Positions 43,704-55,300 of a stretch of 64,000 nucleotides of DNA are shown in pieces. The position numbers were made by a program, and so were the translations under genes. This stretch comes from Blepharisma japonicum (Eukaryota; Ciliophora; Heterotrichea; Heterotrichida; Blepharismidae), in the NCBI GenBank assembly GCA_949751835.1, contig CATKHK010000011.1, positions 248,327 through 312,326 on the forward strand, read 5' to 3'. The stretch's first letter is position 1. Every line of letters begins with the position of its first letter. Under the pieces are notes generated by a model. That model had not been told where the DNA came from and made no database searches. It saw nothing but the letters and a program-made list of their open reading frames with translations.

Positions 43704-45188
43704 ATGGATTATGTCGAAGTTGTTGAAAGTGTAAGAGAAATTTACGACAAAGATCTGACTGCAAAATACGATTTCATAGCCCAAAGATTTTTCCAGGAAT
43801 TCGGCTCATACCCAGAATTCTTTGCAAGAGCTCCTGGAAGAGTTAATATTATAGGAGAACATATTGATTATAGCGGATACCCCGTACTGCCAATGGCTTT
43901 AGATAGAGACACTATAATGGCTGTTAGAAGAACTGAGATGAGAAATATCGTCATCAAAAATATTCAAAGAAATAAATTTCCCGAGGCGACTTTTTCACTA
44001 GATCAAAGACTTTCGGATGAACATGTGTGGACAAATTATTTTGTAGCAGGATACAGGTCGACAACTGAAGAGATTCCAGTGGAAAATCGGGTTGGAATGC
44101 TTATAATGGTAGATGGAGATGTCCCAATTGCATCTGGACTCAGCTCTTCGGCAAGCTTTACTGTGTGTGCAGCTTTAGCCACACTTTATGCGAATAATCC
44201 GTTTGGGAAAACTTCTTATAAAGAATATCTTCCTGAAGACCACCCAAAAGCGAAAAATATGCTTGAGGATTATTATGTAGCTTCGACAAGAATTAGCAAA
44301 ATTCAGCTTGCAGAATTGACGACTAGGTTTGAAAGAATGGTTGGAACTCAGTGCGGAGGTATGGATCAAACTATTAGTATCTTGGCTGAGGCAGGAAATG
44401 CTTCTTTTATAGAATTCAACCCAATTCGACTTGAGCCTGTCCCTCTACCTAGCGGCTGCACTTTTGTGATTGCAAATTCATTAACACCTTCTCCTAAAGT
44501 CTTAACTATTGCTACAAGGTACAACAAAAGAGTTGTTGAATGCAGAATTGCAGTTGCACTAATTGCAAAAGCTTTTAATTTGCCTATTTTCCCTAAAACA
44601 CTCAAAGAAATCCAAGAAGAATTAGGAAGATCTTTAGAAGAAATGATAGAAATTGTAAACTCGCATATTAGAGAAGAAGAATATACAACAGCAATGCTTG
44701 AGGAAATATTTGGGACACTTTTAATAGAAATCGTCAAAGACATTCAATACTCTGATGTTGTTTTAAATAATAATACTTCTTATAAACCAAGACAAAGAGC
44801 TTTACATGTGTATAATGAAGCTAAAAGAGTTTATGAATTCAAAAATGTGTGCCAAAATAATGGGGATTGTGAAAGGCTTGGGAGACTAATGACAGAAAGC
44901 CATAATAGCTGTAGAGATCTATATGAGTGTAGTTCAGAACAACTAGAAACACTTATTGGGCTTGCTATTGAAGGAGGGGCTATTGGCAGCAGACTGACAG
45001 GAGCTGGCTGGGGTGGATGCTGTATAAGCTTAGTGAGGAATGAACAGTTAGAAGAATTATATAGAAAGATGCTGAAATTTTATGAGAATAATCCTCTTGT
45101 TACTGATGATAATGTGATTTTTTCAACTGTGCCGTGCAGAGGGGCTTGCATTTTAGAATCGAAATATTTTACTTGGGCAGGCCAATAG
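43704..45188 (+). CDS. GALK2: GHMP kinase, N-acetylgalactosamine kinase / galactokinase (GALK2-like)
   Basis: 494 residues, no TGA. The galactokinase signature RAPGRVNIIGEHIDYSGYPV, the ATP motif PIASGLSSSASF, GGMDQTISILAEAGNASFIE and SRLTGAGWGGCCISLV are all present, in the order and spacing of human GALK2. HNSCRDLYECSSEQL and FVIANS also match GALK2 more closely than GALK1. It phosphorylates GalNAc (and galactose less well) at C1 in amino-sugar salvage; the substrate choice is inferred. An insert of ~25 residues after LATLYANN includes the PFGKTSYKEYLPEDH loop seen in fungal and plant kinases. Confidence 0.9.
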   Translation: MDYVEVVESVREIYDKDLTAKYDFIAQRFFQEFGSYPEFFARAPGRVNIIGEHIDYSGYPVLPMALDRDTIMAVRRTEMRNIVIKNIQRNKFPEATFSLDQRLSDEHVWTNYFVAGYRSTTEEIPVENRVGMLIMVDGDVPIASGLSSSASFTVCAALATLYANNPFGKTSYKEYLPEDHPKAKNMLEDYYVASTRISKIQLAELTTRFERMVGTQCGGMDQTISILAEAGNASFIEFNPIRLEPVPLPSGCTFVIANSLTPSPKVLTIATRYNKRVVECRIAVALIAKAFNLPIFPKTLKEIQEELGRSLEEMIEIVNSHIREEEYTTAMLEEIFGTLLIEIVKDIQYSDVVLNNNTSYKPRQRALHVYNEAKRVYEFKNVCQNNGDCERLGRLMTESHNSCRDLYECSSEQLETLIGLAIEGGAIGSRLTGAGWGGCCISLVRNEQLEELYRKMLKFYENNPLVTDDNVIFSTVPCRGACILESKYFTWAGQ

Positions 45189-45227
45189 TTAATTCTTTTA
45201 ACATATAAAATATTCCATAATAAAAAA

Positions 45228-46099
45228 ATGGATTCATCAATTGATTCAAGCCAAACTGAAAATATGAATTGTTCTTATCAAGATTGCAAAGAGAAAGCTG
45301 AATATATTTGCAAATGTACCCTTCCAGATACTCTTCTGTGCATAAATCACCACAAAGAGCATATCAAACCACAAGATGTGGAGCATAAAATTGAATTAGC
45401 ATTAATTGAACCTTCAAGCGAAACAAAGAAGACAATTTTAATGTTTTTGGGAGCTGAAAAAGAAAAATACAAAATAATAAAAAGGAAAGCATTAGATTTT
45501 TTTTTCATAGTGTAGAAAAGGCTTCAAAAACAATAAAAGATAATATTCAAGATATAAATGCAAAGATATTTGATATAGATAAAATGTGCTTTAAGGTTAT
45601 AAAAATCGATAAAATTTCAAGGCTTGAAAATGACAATTTTCTAAAGTCTTTGATTTTGGATGATCAAAACGCTTTAGAGAAAGTAAAACTTTTGATTCAC
45701 GATAAAGCTAAAATCACAGAAGATAACTTCATTTGCAATCTTGCAATAGAGTTTAATAAGCTATCAATTGAATTTATTAAGGAAAAATTAGAAAGGGCCA
45801 GCTTTGAAAAGTATAAAAATATTGATGAAACACTTTGTAAATATAACCAATTGGATGAAAATGAAGCTGATAAATAGTTTAATTCACTAAAGGAGTTAGA
45901 AGTTCAAATTAAAAAGCATGCGACCAATAGCCAGGATTTACAATCTAGCCTTGATGGTATAGTAAAAAGAATAAAGAAAAATTTTAAAGAATTGAGTGCA
46001 ATTACTGTTGTTTCAAAAATAAATGAAAAAGTTAGGGATATTTTAAATTATGAATCAAAAGTAGTCCAATCTGAAAATTCCCTTAAAAATGGTCACTAA
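45228..46099 (+). pseudogene. Broken B-box-like coiled-coil gene
   Basis: The start (ATG 45228) encodes a Cys/His module: CSYQDCKEKAEYICKC..LLCINHHKEHI, resembling a B-box zinc finger. A coiled region follows. At a run of nine T (near 45498-45506) the sense changes frame: after it, SVEKASKTIKDNIQDINAKI and onward is open in another frame, so one base seems lost. That frame then meets TAG 45875-45877 and continues coding-like (FNSLKELEVQIKKHATNSQD) to TAA 46097-46099. One indel plus one nonsense codon make this a pseudogene, unless both are sequence errors. It lies directly upstream of the LINE remnant. Confidence 0.65.
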
Positions 46100-46204
46100 A
46101 AATCGTTATTCTAAAGGAGTAAATTGTGAATTTCAGGTTTTAATTCAATTTTTTACTTCTTTGATTATTCCAAAGCTGTCATTATTTAAAAATCATATAA
46201 TATC

Positions 46205-47285
46205 TCTTGGATGTATTGCTTGGTGTGGCTTAAAGCACTGCAAGTGGAATTCAAGCCTACTCTTGGCACAGCGGATGCGAATGTCATTCCTAGCATACAC
46301 TGCGCTTTCCTGGATATTAGCAAAGCGTTCGACTCAGTGAAGCATAACGATCTATATAGCACCATGAACAGCAGAGGCATCTCAAGTGATTCACTTAGAG
46401 TGCTAATGTCTATGTATGAAGATGCAAGGTGCTACAAGCACCTACATCCCAACCTATGTACTCTTGAACTCTGATAAACAAGTAGCGGTTGGAGCCATAC
46501 ATAGACTCAGAGCAGGTTTCAACAGTAGCAATGGTTGTGCATACAAACGACACTTAACCAATAACCCATTGTGTGAGGTCTGCTCGATAGTTGAAACTGA
46601 AGAGCACATGCTGATATGATGCCCAGTATATGCAGATTATCGGTGTGAACTGATGACCAAAATTACCGAGATAACACAAAGAGACGACTCAATAGAAACT
46701 CTAGGTGATATACAGGACACTCACATACAAGACGTGCACATGCGTGACATGCACATACATGACATGCACATACAGGACATGGACATACAGGGCATGCACA
46801 TACAAGACATGCACATGCAAGACATGCACATACATGACATACACATGCAGGACATGCATATACATGATATGCATATACAGGACATGGACATACAAGACAC
46901 ACATAAACAAGTCATGCACATGCATGACATGCACATACATAACATGAACATACAGAACATGCACATGCATGACATGCATAACATGCACATGCCTGGTACG
47001 CACATGCAAGATATGCACAACTCACTGGATCAGGAGGTGCATATGCTAGGTAGCTCATTACATGAAATGATTAGTGGACAGGCTCAGGAGAAACAAGAAG
47101 CACGAACAGAGACCGGCAATACACAGGAGCTACAAACACGAAATGCTGTAGGAGTTACATTGCTGGACATGTTAATGTACAGCTGAAGATTTGAACAACT
47201 AATGCACAAATGGTGGACTGATGGAAGAGCGGAGGTAGTGAAAGAAATGGACTGGCTGATTAAGATAAGATAAGATTCTGCATTT
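46205..47285 (+). mobile_element. Dead LINE (non-LTR retrotransposon) remnant
   Basis: Two non-LTR reverse-transcriptase pieces in different frames. About 46215-46474 encodes RT motif A (CAFLDISKAFDSVKHNDL). About 46455-47273 encodes the C-terminal part with the CCHC-like zinc knuckle CEVCSIVETEEHMLIWCPVY (TGA as Trp), typical of LINE ORF2 ends. The YxDD active site, the thumb and the whole endonuclease are missing, so there is a large internal deletion as well as 5' truncation. The second frame runs through a minisatellite to TAA at ~47271-47273. The 3' end shows (AAGAT)3, like the short tandem tails of LINEs. The segment is richer in G+C than its surroundings. Confidence 0.75.
46707..47015 (+). 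repeat. 15-bp minisatellite coding a pentapeptide repeat
   Basis: About 21 imperfect units of consensus CAYATRCANGACATG, translated in the LINE C-terminal frame as [HD]-[IM]-[QH]-D-M. One unit near 46975 is shortened by two codons (HNM), keeping the frame. The unit contains no stop in any frame, so all six frames are open here. The other five are artefacts of the repeat. Confidence 0.9.
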
Positions 47286-47290
47286 GTGGG

Positions 47291-47848
47291 TTAATCTCAG
47301 TGATTTTTTTCTCCATTAGCATCCGTTCCTGTAGCATATCAGTTGGCCTCTCTTAAGTCGAAGACTATTCTTTTCAGTGCTGAATCTTGACTATTTGAAA
47401 AACCAGTTATTACATCATCGTAATATAGAATAAGACAACATTCAATAAATTCAGAATCGATACTCTGAGTGAAGCCAAGAAGCAAAGATTCTTTTTTTTG
47501 ATATTTGTTTTGGAATCGGTTTTCAAATATAGCGGTTCTGTTGCCTTCTTCTTGATTGAACAAAGATAAATTTTCGGAACTGTATTGGATCCTTCAAAAC
47601 TCATCTTCTATTTTATTCTTTATGTCATCAGGAAAAACATGGTCAAGAAATTCGAACTTGTACGAAAGAAATTCATCAACGATTGCAAAAATATTAATGG
47701 TGTAATCTTTTTGGGTAGTTTCTGGAATTTTTGCGGATGAAGCAGACTTTTTACGTTTTTTCTGACGCAAAACAGCAAGCCTTAGCTTATTTCACAAATG
47801 AAAAATAATAGTAATACAATATTTAAATAATCAATGATAATTTTAGCT
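47291..47848 (-). pseudogene. Open frame lacking a start codon
   Basis: A minus-strand frame is open from about 47848 to TAA 47291-47293 (over 170 codons) and uses three TGA as Trp. It reads KLRLAVLRQKKRKKSASSAK, then DYTINIFAIVDEFLSYKFEF, LLLGFTQSIDSEFIECCLIL and YYDDVITGFSNSQDSALKRI. No in-frame ATG exists before the APE1 stop 45 bp upstream. A 15-nt GT..AG stretch (GTGAAATAAGCTAAG) near the 5' end could be an intron but does not supply a start. It is probably a 5'-truncated gene next to the LINE insertion; the family is unknown. Confidence 0.45.
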
Positions 47849-47893
47849 TGAAATAATAATGTATAAATTAATTGCATTATACTATATAGTTAT

Positions 47894-48871
47894 TTAATTA
47901 TTAGTTAAAATAATTTCAATAGGGTGGTGATCGCTTCCTAAAATATCATTATGAATCAAACTGTCTCTCACTCTTGGCATCAATGCTTGGCTTACTACAA
48001 TATAGTCCAATCTCCACCCCATATTTTCTCTTTTGGCTCTTGGATTTTTAGAGCTGTACCAAGAATACTTCCTTTCATTAGGATAAAGATATCTAAAAGA
48101 GTCTACAAATCCTTCAGCCAATGTTTGAGTAAATTGCTCTCTTTCTTGTGGTGTACATCCTGCACATTTTTCTTTTCCATTCATATTATATATATCAATA
48201 TCTTGATGAACAACATTTAAATCTCCAAGCCAAATAACGCTTTTCCCCCTTCCTTCTAATTGCTTTAAATAATTTCTAAAATCATTATCCCATTCTTGTG
48301 TTCTATAAGAAAGTCTATCTAATTTTTGTCCAGCATTAGGAACATAAGTGGAAATAACGAAAAAAGTGTCAAATTCAGCTGTGATAATTCTTCCTTCATC
48401 ATCGTGCTTACGACGGCCAAGTCCTGTTACAATACTTATTGGCTCAATTTTACTTAAAATTGCAGTCCCAGAGTAACCTTTTTTAGTTCGACTACAAGAT
48501 CAATATTGATAAGGAAATGCTGGAAAATTATTTTTGAAATCTTGAATGTTCGTATCTTGCAACTTAGTTTCATTGAAACATAGGATATCAATATTATCGA
48601 GGCCTGTAAAAGTGATGAAGGATTGCTTTTTAATACAAGCACGAATTCCATTAACATTCCAAGAGATTATATGGATTTCTGGGCTTGAAAATGTGCCTAG
48701 ACTATTTGTTTGAATTTTAGCATCTTCAGCTATTAATTTAGTTTGTTTGGAAGTTTTAGCAGATTTGGCAGGCATTTTTTCTTCCTCAGAATCAGAGAGT
48801 TTTCTCTTTGCAGGCTTCTTAGATTCATCGTTCTTTTTAGCTTTACTTTTTGGAGGCTTCTTTTCTTTCAT
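47894..48871 (-). CDS. APEX1: AP endonuclease APE1 / ExoIII family
   Basis: 325 residues with one TGA-Trp (48500-48502). The first ~65 residues are a Lys/Ser-rich, nuclear-type tail. The catalytic domain then follows human APE1 closely: ISWNVNGIRACIKK, DILCFNETKLQD (metal-binding Glu), KGYSGTAILSKIEP, STYVPNAGQKLDRLSYRTQE, WLGDLNVVHQDIDIYN (catalytic Asp/Asn), AGCTPQEREQF, GWRLDYIVVSQ and GSDHHPIEI (catalytic His pair). It cuts DNA 5' of abasic sites in base-excision repair. Start at ATG 48871, TAA 47894-47896. Confidence 0.96.
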
Positions 48872-49396
48872 ATTAATTGGAGAATTTTATAATGGGGTAA
48901 CTGAAGTTTTTAATTAATTTATTATGATAAATAATATAATTTCCCTTAAGTTAATTATTCCTGAATCAATCAAACTCGTTTAATTAATATAAGATTATAC
49001 AGTTTAAACCAGCAATAATTTTCTCAGCGTGAATAGTGTGGTAACTTTGATATGTAAAATGGATTTGTTTTTTAATATTTTTTTCGTTAATAAGATTTAT
49101 ACAACTTTTAACAGTCTGGAAACACCCCTTTTTGTGAGATTGTACTCTGTTTATAGCTTGCTTCTAATTTGATTTTATTATGCATTGAGACAATATATAA
49201 AATCTATGCAATTTTTGTTTTAGTTACTTTTAGAGAGTACAAAGATTAATAATTTAATTACTCTATTATCCTGAAAGCATTTCATAAACTGACATAGCTA
49301 TATTCTCAGGCTTATTATATCTCCTTATCTTCATATTTTATGATTAAGCGTATCTTACTTAATTTAATTGCAGCTATTTTTATTACAAATTTTATT
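48872..49396. other. Intergenic, 525 bp
   Basis: AT-rich spacer between the APE1 start and the stop of the first giant receptor-like gene, both on the minus strand. I see no ORF, RNA gene or repeat. Confidence 0.5.
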
Positions 49397-52300
49397 TTAT
49401 AAATTTCCATTTTGGCTGGCTAAAGCACTATTTTCTGAAGGGTTAGGATCAACCTCGTGAAAGTTGATTCTATTATTTGAATTATTTTCAAAGCATTCAC
49501 TTTCAAATTCTTGAGAGCTGTTTATCATTCTACTAGCTGTAATATGTGTATAATTCAAATGCTTATTTTTTATATCTTCACTTATACTATCTTCTATGAT
49601 ATAATTTGTTTTTACCCCAGATTTTCTGAAAAAAATGTTTCTTATTAATAAAAACTTCTCTTTAAGTAATATCAAAAATTCGCTAAAGATTTTTAATAGA
49701 CTGTAAAAGATGAAAGAAACATTTGAACAAAACGCTATGATAAATACAAAAACCGTTCCAGAGTATTCTAATTCGTCTGTCAAAAAGAAAAGACCAGTAC
49801 AAACTGTAGCCAATAAAGTGAATTTAGAAAATAGTTCCATATTGTTTGAACGCTTATCTTCAAAGGGTTTATTTTTATTTTGTAGAAAAAGGAAAAAGAT
49901 CAATAAAATCGTAACTGCAAGAGCTTGGATAGAAATTGATATATTTGATAAGAAGACCGAAAAACTTATCAGTGTAATTTTGCAATATAAAATAACAAAT
50001 TCTCAATAAAAATATGTTTTAGTATAGCCATTGTAAAGGAATCCATATCTCAATTTGACTACTGTATCTTCTAATTTGTTCTTATTTCTACTCAACTTTA
50101 CCAGCCAAATCGCTGGGACGAGAACACCTCAAATTATGATTGCAGGCAGAGCTATCAAATATGAAAAAAAGACATGATCAAAATCTCAACATTGAATATC
50201 AAGATCAATATTAAGTCAATATTCACCAGAATTTATTTCTCTACAGCTAAAAATGCTGAATAAAGTTTCAATGAGGCCTGGGTGGATTAAAAATAATAAA
50301 ATGATAGATGTAGAAATTAGGTTATCTGAAATCGTTTTTCAGGCTCTTTTCTTTATCTTATAGTATAATATTCATGCAAACAAGCATAAAAATCATAGCA
50401 TTATAGGGATAAAGCTAATAAAGATAAGTTTAGCATAAAATATTTCTATTTTGAAATTTGATTTTTGAAAAAAGCAGTCCAAAGAAAACAATTGTTCTCC
50501 AACATAATTCATACTTAATTCTATATAAAAAAATTTCATTAATCATCGTGGCCAATTTAGGTCGAAAGTTGTGATGATGATTATAATATGTAAATAATTT
50601 CAAAAGATTTTGATATAAACTGAAGTAAAGGCTGAAATTCCAAGAATTGAATTTTTTACAGCCTTTATTGTTAATAATGCAATCACAATAAAAATAATAA
50701 TAAATCCAAACATTCTCATAATATTAATATAAGTATCAGGGCATTTTTGACATTCATTTTTATAGAGCCTTGAATATCCAGAATCGCAAGATTGGCACAT
50801 GTTCCCTTTATAGCCGTCTTTGCAGTTTCCTGTTAATGAAATATTATTGAGATCTGGAGATCCTAAACAAGCTGGAGGGTATGGGCACTTCCAAAAATGA
50901 TCAGTATATTTATTATATCTCCAATATCCATGATCAGGAACAATTGTAAAATTACCATAGCATTTTGCATGATCAGGACAAGCTAAGCATGCAGTATTGT
51001 TTGGATTTAAACTATAATAAGGCTTTTCACAAACTAAGCAAGTAATATTTACAGTTGCCTCTCCAAAATCGCATAAGCGGACTTTTACATCTGCATAAAA
51101 ATCTGGATTAGATGAAGAATAGCCATTTGCCTCTTTAATAGTAGAAGTATAAATCTTGATTTTAGTTAAGGATCCTGGCTTAGCTGTGATGACATAATCA
51201 GTAAAGTTAAAGATTCCACTAGCTGCTATTGCTCGAGTTACTCCAAAAAGAATTGTATCTGAATTAGCGCTGAGCATTTGTGCTTGACTTATGTTGTCTG
51301 TTTTAACAATCTGATTATAGTGGTCAACTAAAGCAAATGCAATAGGTTTATTATTTTTTTGACCAGAAGCAATCCCATCTATAGTTGGCGCTTGTAATAC
51401 AGCCTTTTTTGCGTTTTCAATTTCTTGATATGCTAGCATTATTGGGAATGAAGCAATATCATCTCCATATTCTGCAGAATTTCTTTCAAAATTATTGTGA
51501 ATAATGATTGGTTCAGCGTCTTTTCAGCTGATAGCTCCTCCATTGTAAACTGCTGAATTTTCAGTAAAATTGTTATAAGATATATTAAAAAAACAATGGC
51601 TAAAATCCTTGCAACTAAAGTTAATTCCGCCTCCAATCCCATCAATCACACCATTCTCATTGTTTTTTAACCCAGATGAATCTGCAAAATTTTTTATAAA
51701 TTTAGATGTAGAAACCGTAAAATTTAAATTTTCTACATAAATTGCTCCTCCATTTAAAGCTTTGCTATTCGAGAATTTAGATAAAGATATCGCGTATTGG
51801 TCTTTCGGAAAGTCCTTCTCAGTAGCAAAATAAACTGCCCCTCCAGATTCTGATGCAATATTTTGATCAAATGAGCATGAATCTATAATTAATGACTCAC
51901 ACTTAGAGCAATAAATTGCCCCTCCACTTGATCCTGATCCTTCATGAAATTCAGAAGAATTAATTTGCAATGAAAACAATTCCTCTCCATAAATAATACT
52001 TTTGGTTGATTTTTTGAATAGTGAATTTTCTATTCTGATAAAGCTATTATATGAATCAATTACTGATCCTTGAGAATTTTGAATTACTGTATCATTAACA
52101 TATAATGTACTTCCCTTATAAATAAAGATTACTCCTCCACTACTTGAAGCTATATTAGAAAATAATGAATTCAAAATAGTTACATTGCTTGAAATAGAAA
52201 AAATAGCAGTTCCTGAACTAGTAGAAAATCCATTTAAAAAGTTTGAATCCTCGATTAACACATTGCTATTTGCATTAATTTCAATAAAGCATCCTTGATT

Positions 52301-55300
52301 TCCAGATTGATCTGAAAAGCTTGTATTTCGAATAGTGATATTTGAAAAAGACAGGCCAATTCCTGCATTATTATCATCTGCAAGATTATGGTGAAAAGTT
52401 GACGAATCAAATTCTATGACTGATGATAAAAGTGAAATAGTTCCCCCATTTTTGGCACTATTTTCATTAACGTCACAATTATTTATTTTTGAAGTATGTT
52501 TTGAGCATCTGATCATAGCAAATACAGATCCCTTATTTTTACAATAGTTTTTTTCGATTTTTGAATCTTTGATAATAAAAAATGAATCTGACTCAGCGTA
52601 AGCAATGCCCCCTGCATTGGTTGCATAATTTTTAATTAAAGTGCATGACATGCAATAAAATTCAGATTCATAGCTTAGTGATGCAACCCCTCCATTTATT
52701 GCATTTGTGTTATTATAGAAATAAGCATTCTTTAAACTTATGATTGCTGAATTTTTCAGTGTTGCTACAGTGCCAGATAAATCTGAATATCCATGCTGAA
52801 ATGTGGAATTGTTGTCTATTAGTGTATCATTGTCTAAAGAAAAAATTGAACCAAGATTGTATTCAAACAAACAAAACTGTGTTTCCAAAGTTGCATTTTT
52901 ATTTTCATCGGTCAATAAAATAGTTGCTGATGCTTTATTTCATTGAAAAGCACAAAAATTTAAAAGAACTTTTGAAGGATTTTCTTCAGAATTTTCATTG
53001 ATTGCAATATGAAGAGCTGAGCTATATGATCCTTTGTTTTCGGTAAAATTAGAATTATCTACAGAAAGTATTCCATCGAAATAAGAAATAAAAAGAGAGC
53101 CTGAGAGAGCTGCATAATTTTCTTTGAATGTGCAATTATTTACAAGAGAGCTGCTTGATAGTTTAATAGCATTTCCAATATAAATGCATGCCCCATTGAT
53201 TGCTTTATTTTTAAAAAATGCCGAATTGCTAATTGATAAAGCCATTTTTGTATTTGAATAATATTTTTTATTCAAATAAATTGATCCACCATTTAGAGAA
53301 CAGGAATTATTTTTAAAAATTGTATCAGAAATAATAAATTCTGAATTGGAAATACTCAAACCTTGGGGCACTGATCAATGGATAGCTCCTCCAGATAGCT
53401 CAGGTGATTGATTTGATTCAAAATGACTATAATTGATATGCAGGTTTTGACCTAAAAAATATAAAGCACCTCCTGAATCAGCAATGTTTTCTATAAACAT
53501 ACAATTTTCTATCAATAAGGTGCTACTATTTGTAAAATCAATTGATCCTGGACTTCCATTTAAATAATTTAGATTATTCATGAATCTTGAGTTTTTGATA
53601 GTTGCTGAGTAAAGATTTTGAAAAGATAAACTGATTCCAGTAGATCCTGCACCTATATTTCGTTCAGACTTAAAGAGGTCAATAAAAATTGATGCTGTAT
53701 TATCAATGATAATTGCAGGAGATGAGCTTCTGCAATAATTATCGGCTGCGCTGATATTTTGCATATAGAGATTAACTGAGCCACTTATTAAAGCCATTGA
53801 TTTGCAGGAAATATGTGCTGGGCTTGACGCTTCAAGCTTTAAATAAATATTAGGATTATTGATGAAGTATTTCAAAATTATCGAATTAAGATTGCTATCT
53901 TCATAAAATTTATCTCCATTGTCTTTTATTAGAATATCTTCTATATCTATATTGGCCATGTGCATTATTTCTATTAATCCATCTGCTCCTGAATAATTAT
54001 CTATGAAAGTCAGATTCTTCATAGTTAAGAAATTAGGCAAATATTTCACAGCAACAGTTAACCCACTTGGAGTGGTCGCATTTATATATTTTCCATTTAC
54101 AAATTTGTCTTTCATCGACTCACTTCAGATTGATATTATACTGCTAGTTTCAGCTCCATTTGATATAAAATCTGAAGACTCTATTAATATATTTTGTGTT
54201 TCATTATAATAATGTGCCGACAAAATTGCATTTGATTTTCCATAGTTGGATATAAAAGATGTATTTGTGATATGAATATGAGTAAGAGTTGAATACTTTA
54301 AAACTTCTGTTTCATTGAATTCAATTGAATAGTAACTATATTTATTTTGGATATTGATAATTCCTAATTCACAGTAGTTATATGAAAATATGCAAGAATC
54401 AATCACTAATGATTCGAATCACCCAAGAGCAATTAAAGAGGCTGAACTCAGGATATTCAGTGGGTTAATATATATCATATTGTATTCAAATTCCACATTT
54501 TTGATTACTATAGATGTAATATTAGGGGCATATAAAAATCCTCTTAAATTAATTGGATCTCCGAATTCATAGCCATTATTTAGTCTGCTTACTTTGCCAT
54601 AATTATAGAAAAATGTTCCAGGAGTAGGATCATAAAATGTATATTCACTTAGATATGTGACAAAAATTATAACGCCAGAATTTTCAATCTCAGCCAATTT
54701 TATGTTATCAAATTGTACATTATTTAGAACAACATTGCTACTGCCTACTATTTTCATTAATGCAGTATGGCCGAATCGGAAATTTTTGAAAGTTACATTT
54801 TTAAGGATTAGATTGCTATTGACCATTAAGAATCAATAGTAGTATCTTTGGTATTCGCAATAAACAGAGCTCAAGTATTCATAAATTTCTTCATGTCTAT
54901 CGTTATAAACCCTATAAGATTCTGAATTTGAGTATATATATGGGCAGTACTCACAATATAAACTTCTTGAGCAAGTAATGAAGTTTTTCCCATCAAATAG
55001 CAAGTTTCTCATTTCTAATGAAGAAAATCAGAACTCGAAGAGCTTTTGATAAGAGGCACTGTCTGGATTTTTTTGTCTAATGCTTATTTGATTTTCACTC
55101 CAAGATGCGATAAGAACGTTTTGTAATGATTTTTTGCTATCAAAATAGCCTCAACCAGATAGATCATCTAAATTTATATCAAGGAAATAATCCCCATCAT
55201 CTAAGAGATAAATAGTTGTATAAGCATTTTTAGAAAAATATAAAGCAACAAGAAAGTGTTGATATGGAGATCATCTAGTTCCTTCTCCTTCATAAATATC

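Noticed and set aside
46653-47020. Open frames in all six directions rich in Cys/Met or Thr/Cys
   Set aside because: They are produced by the 15-bp minisatellite, which has no stop in any frame. Only the frame continuous with the LINE zinc knuckle is taken as meaningful.
54408-54432. tRNA T-arm-like palindrome (GATTCGAATC)
   Set aside because: It lies inside the coding frame of the first giant gene and no acceptor, D or anticodon arm can be paired around it.
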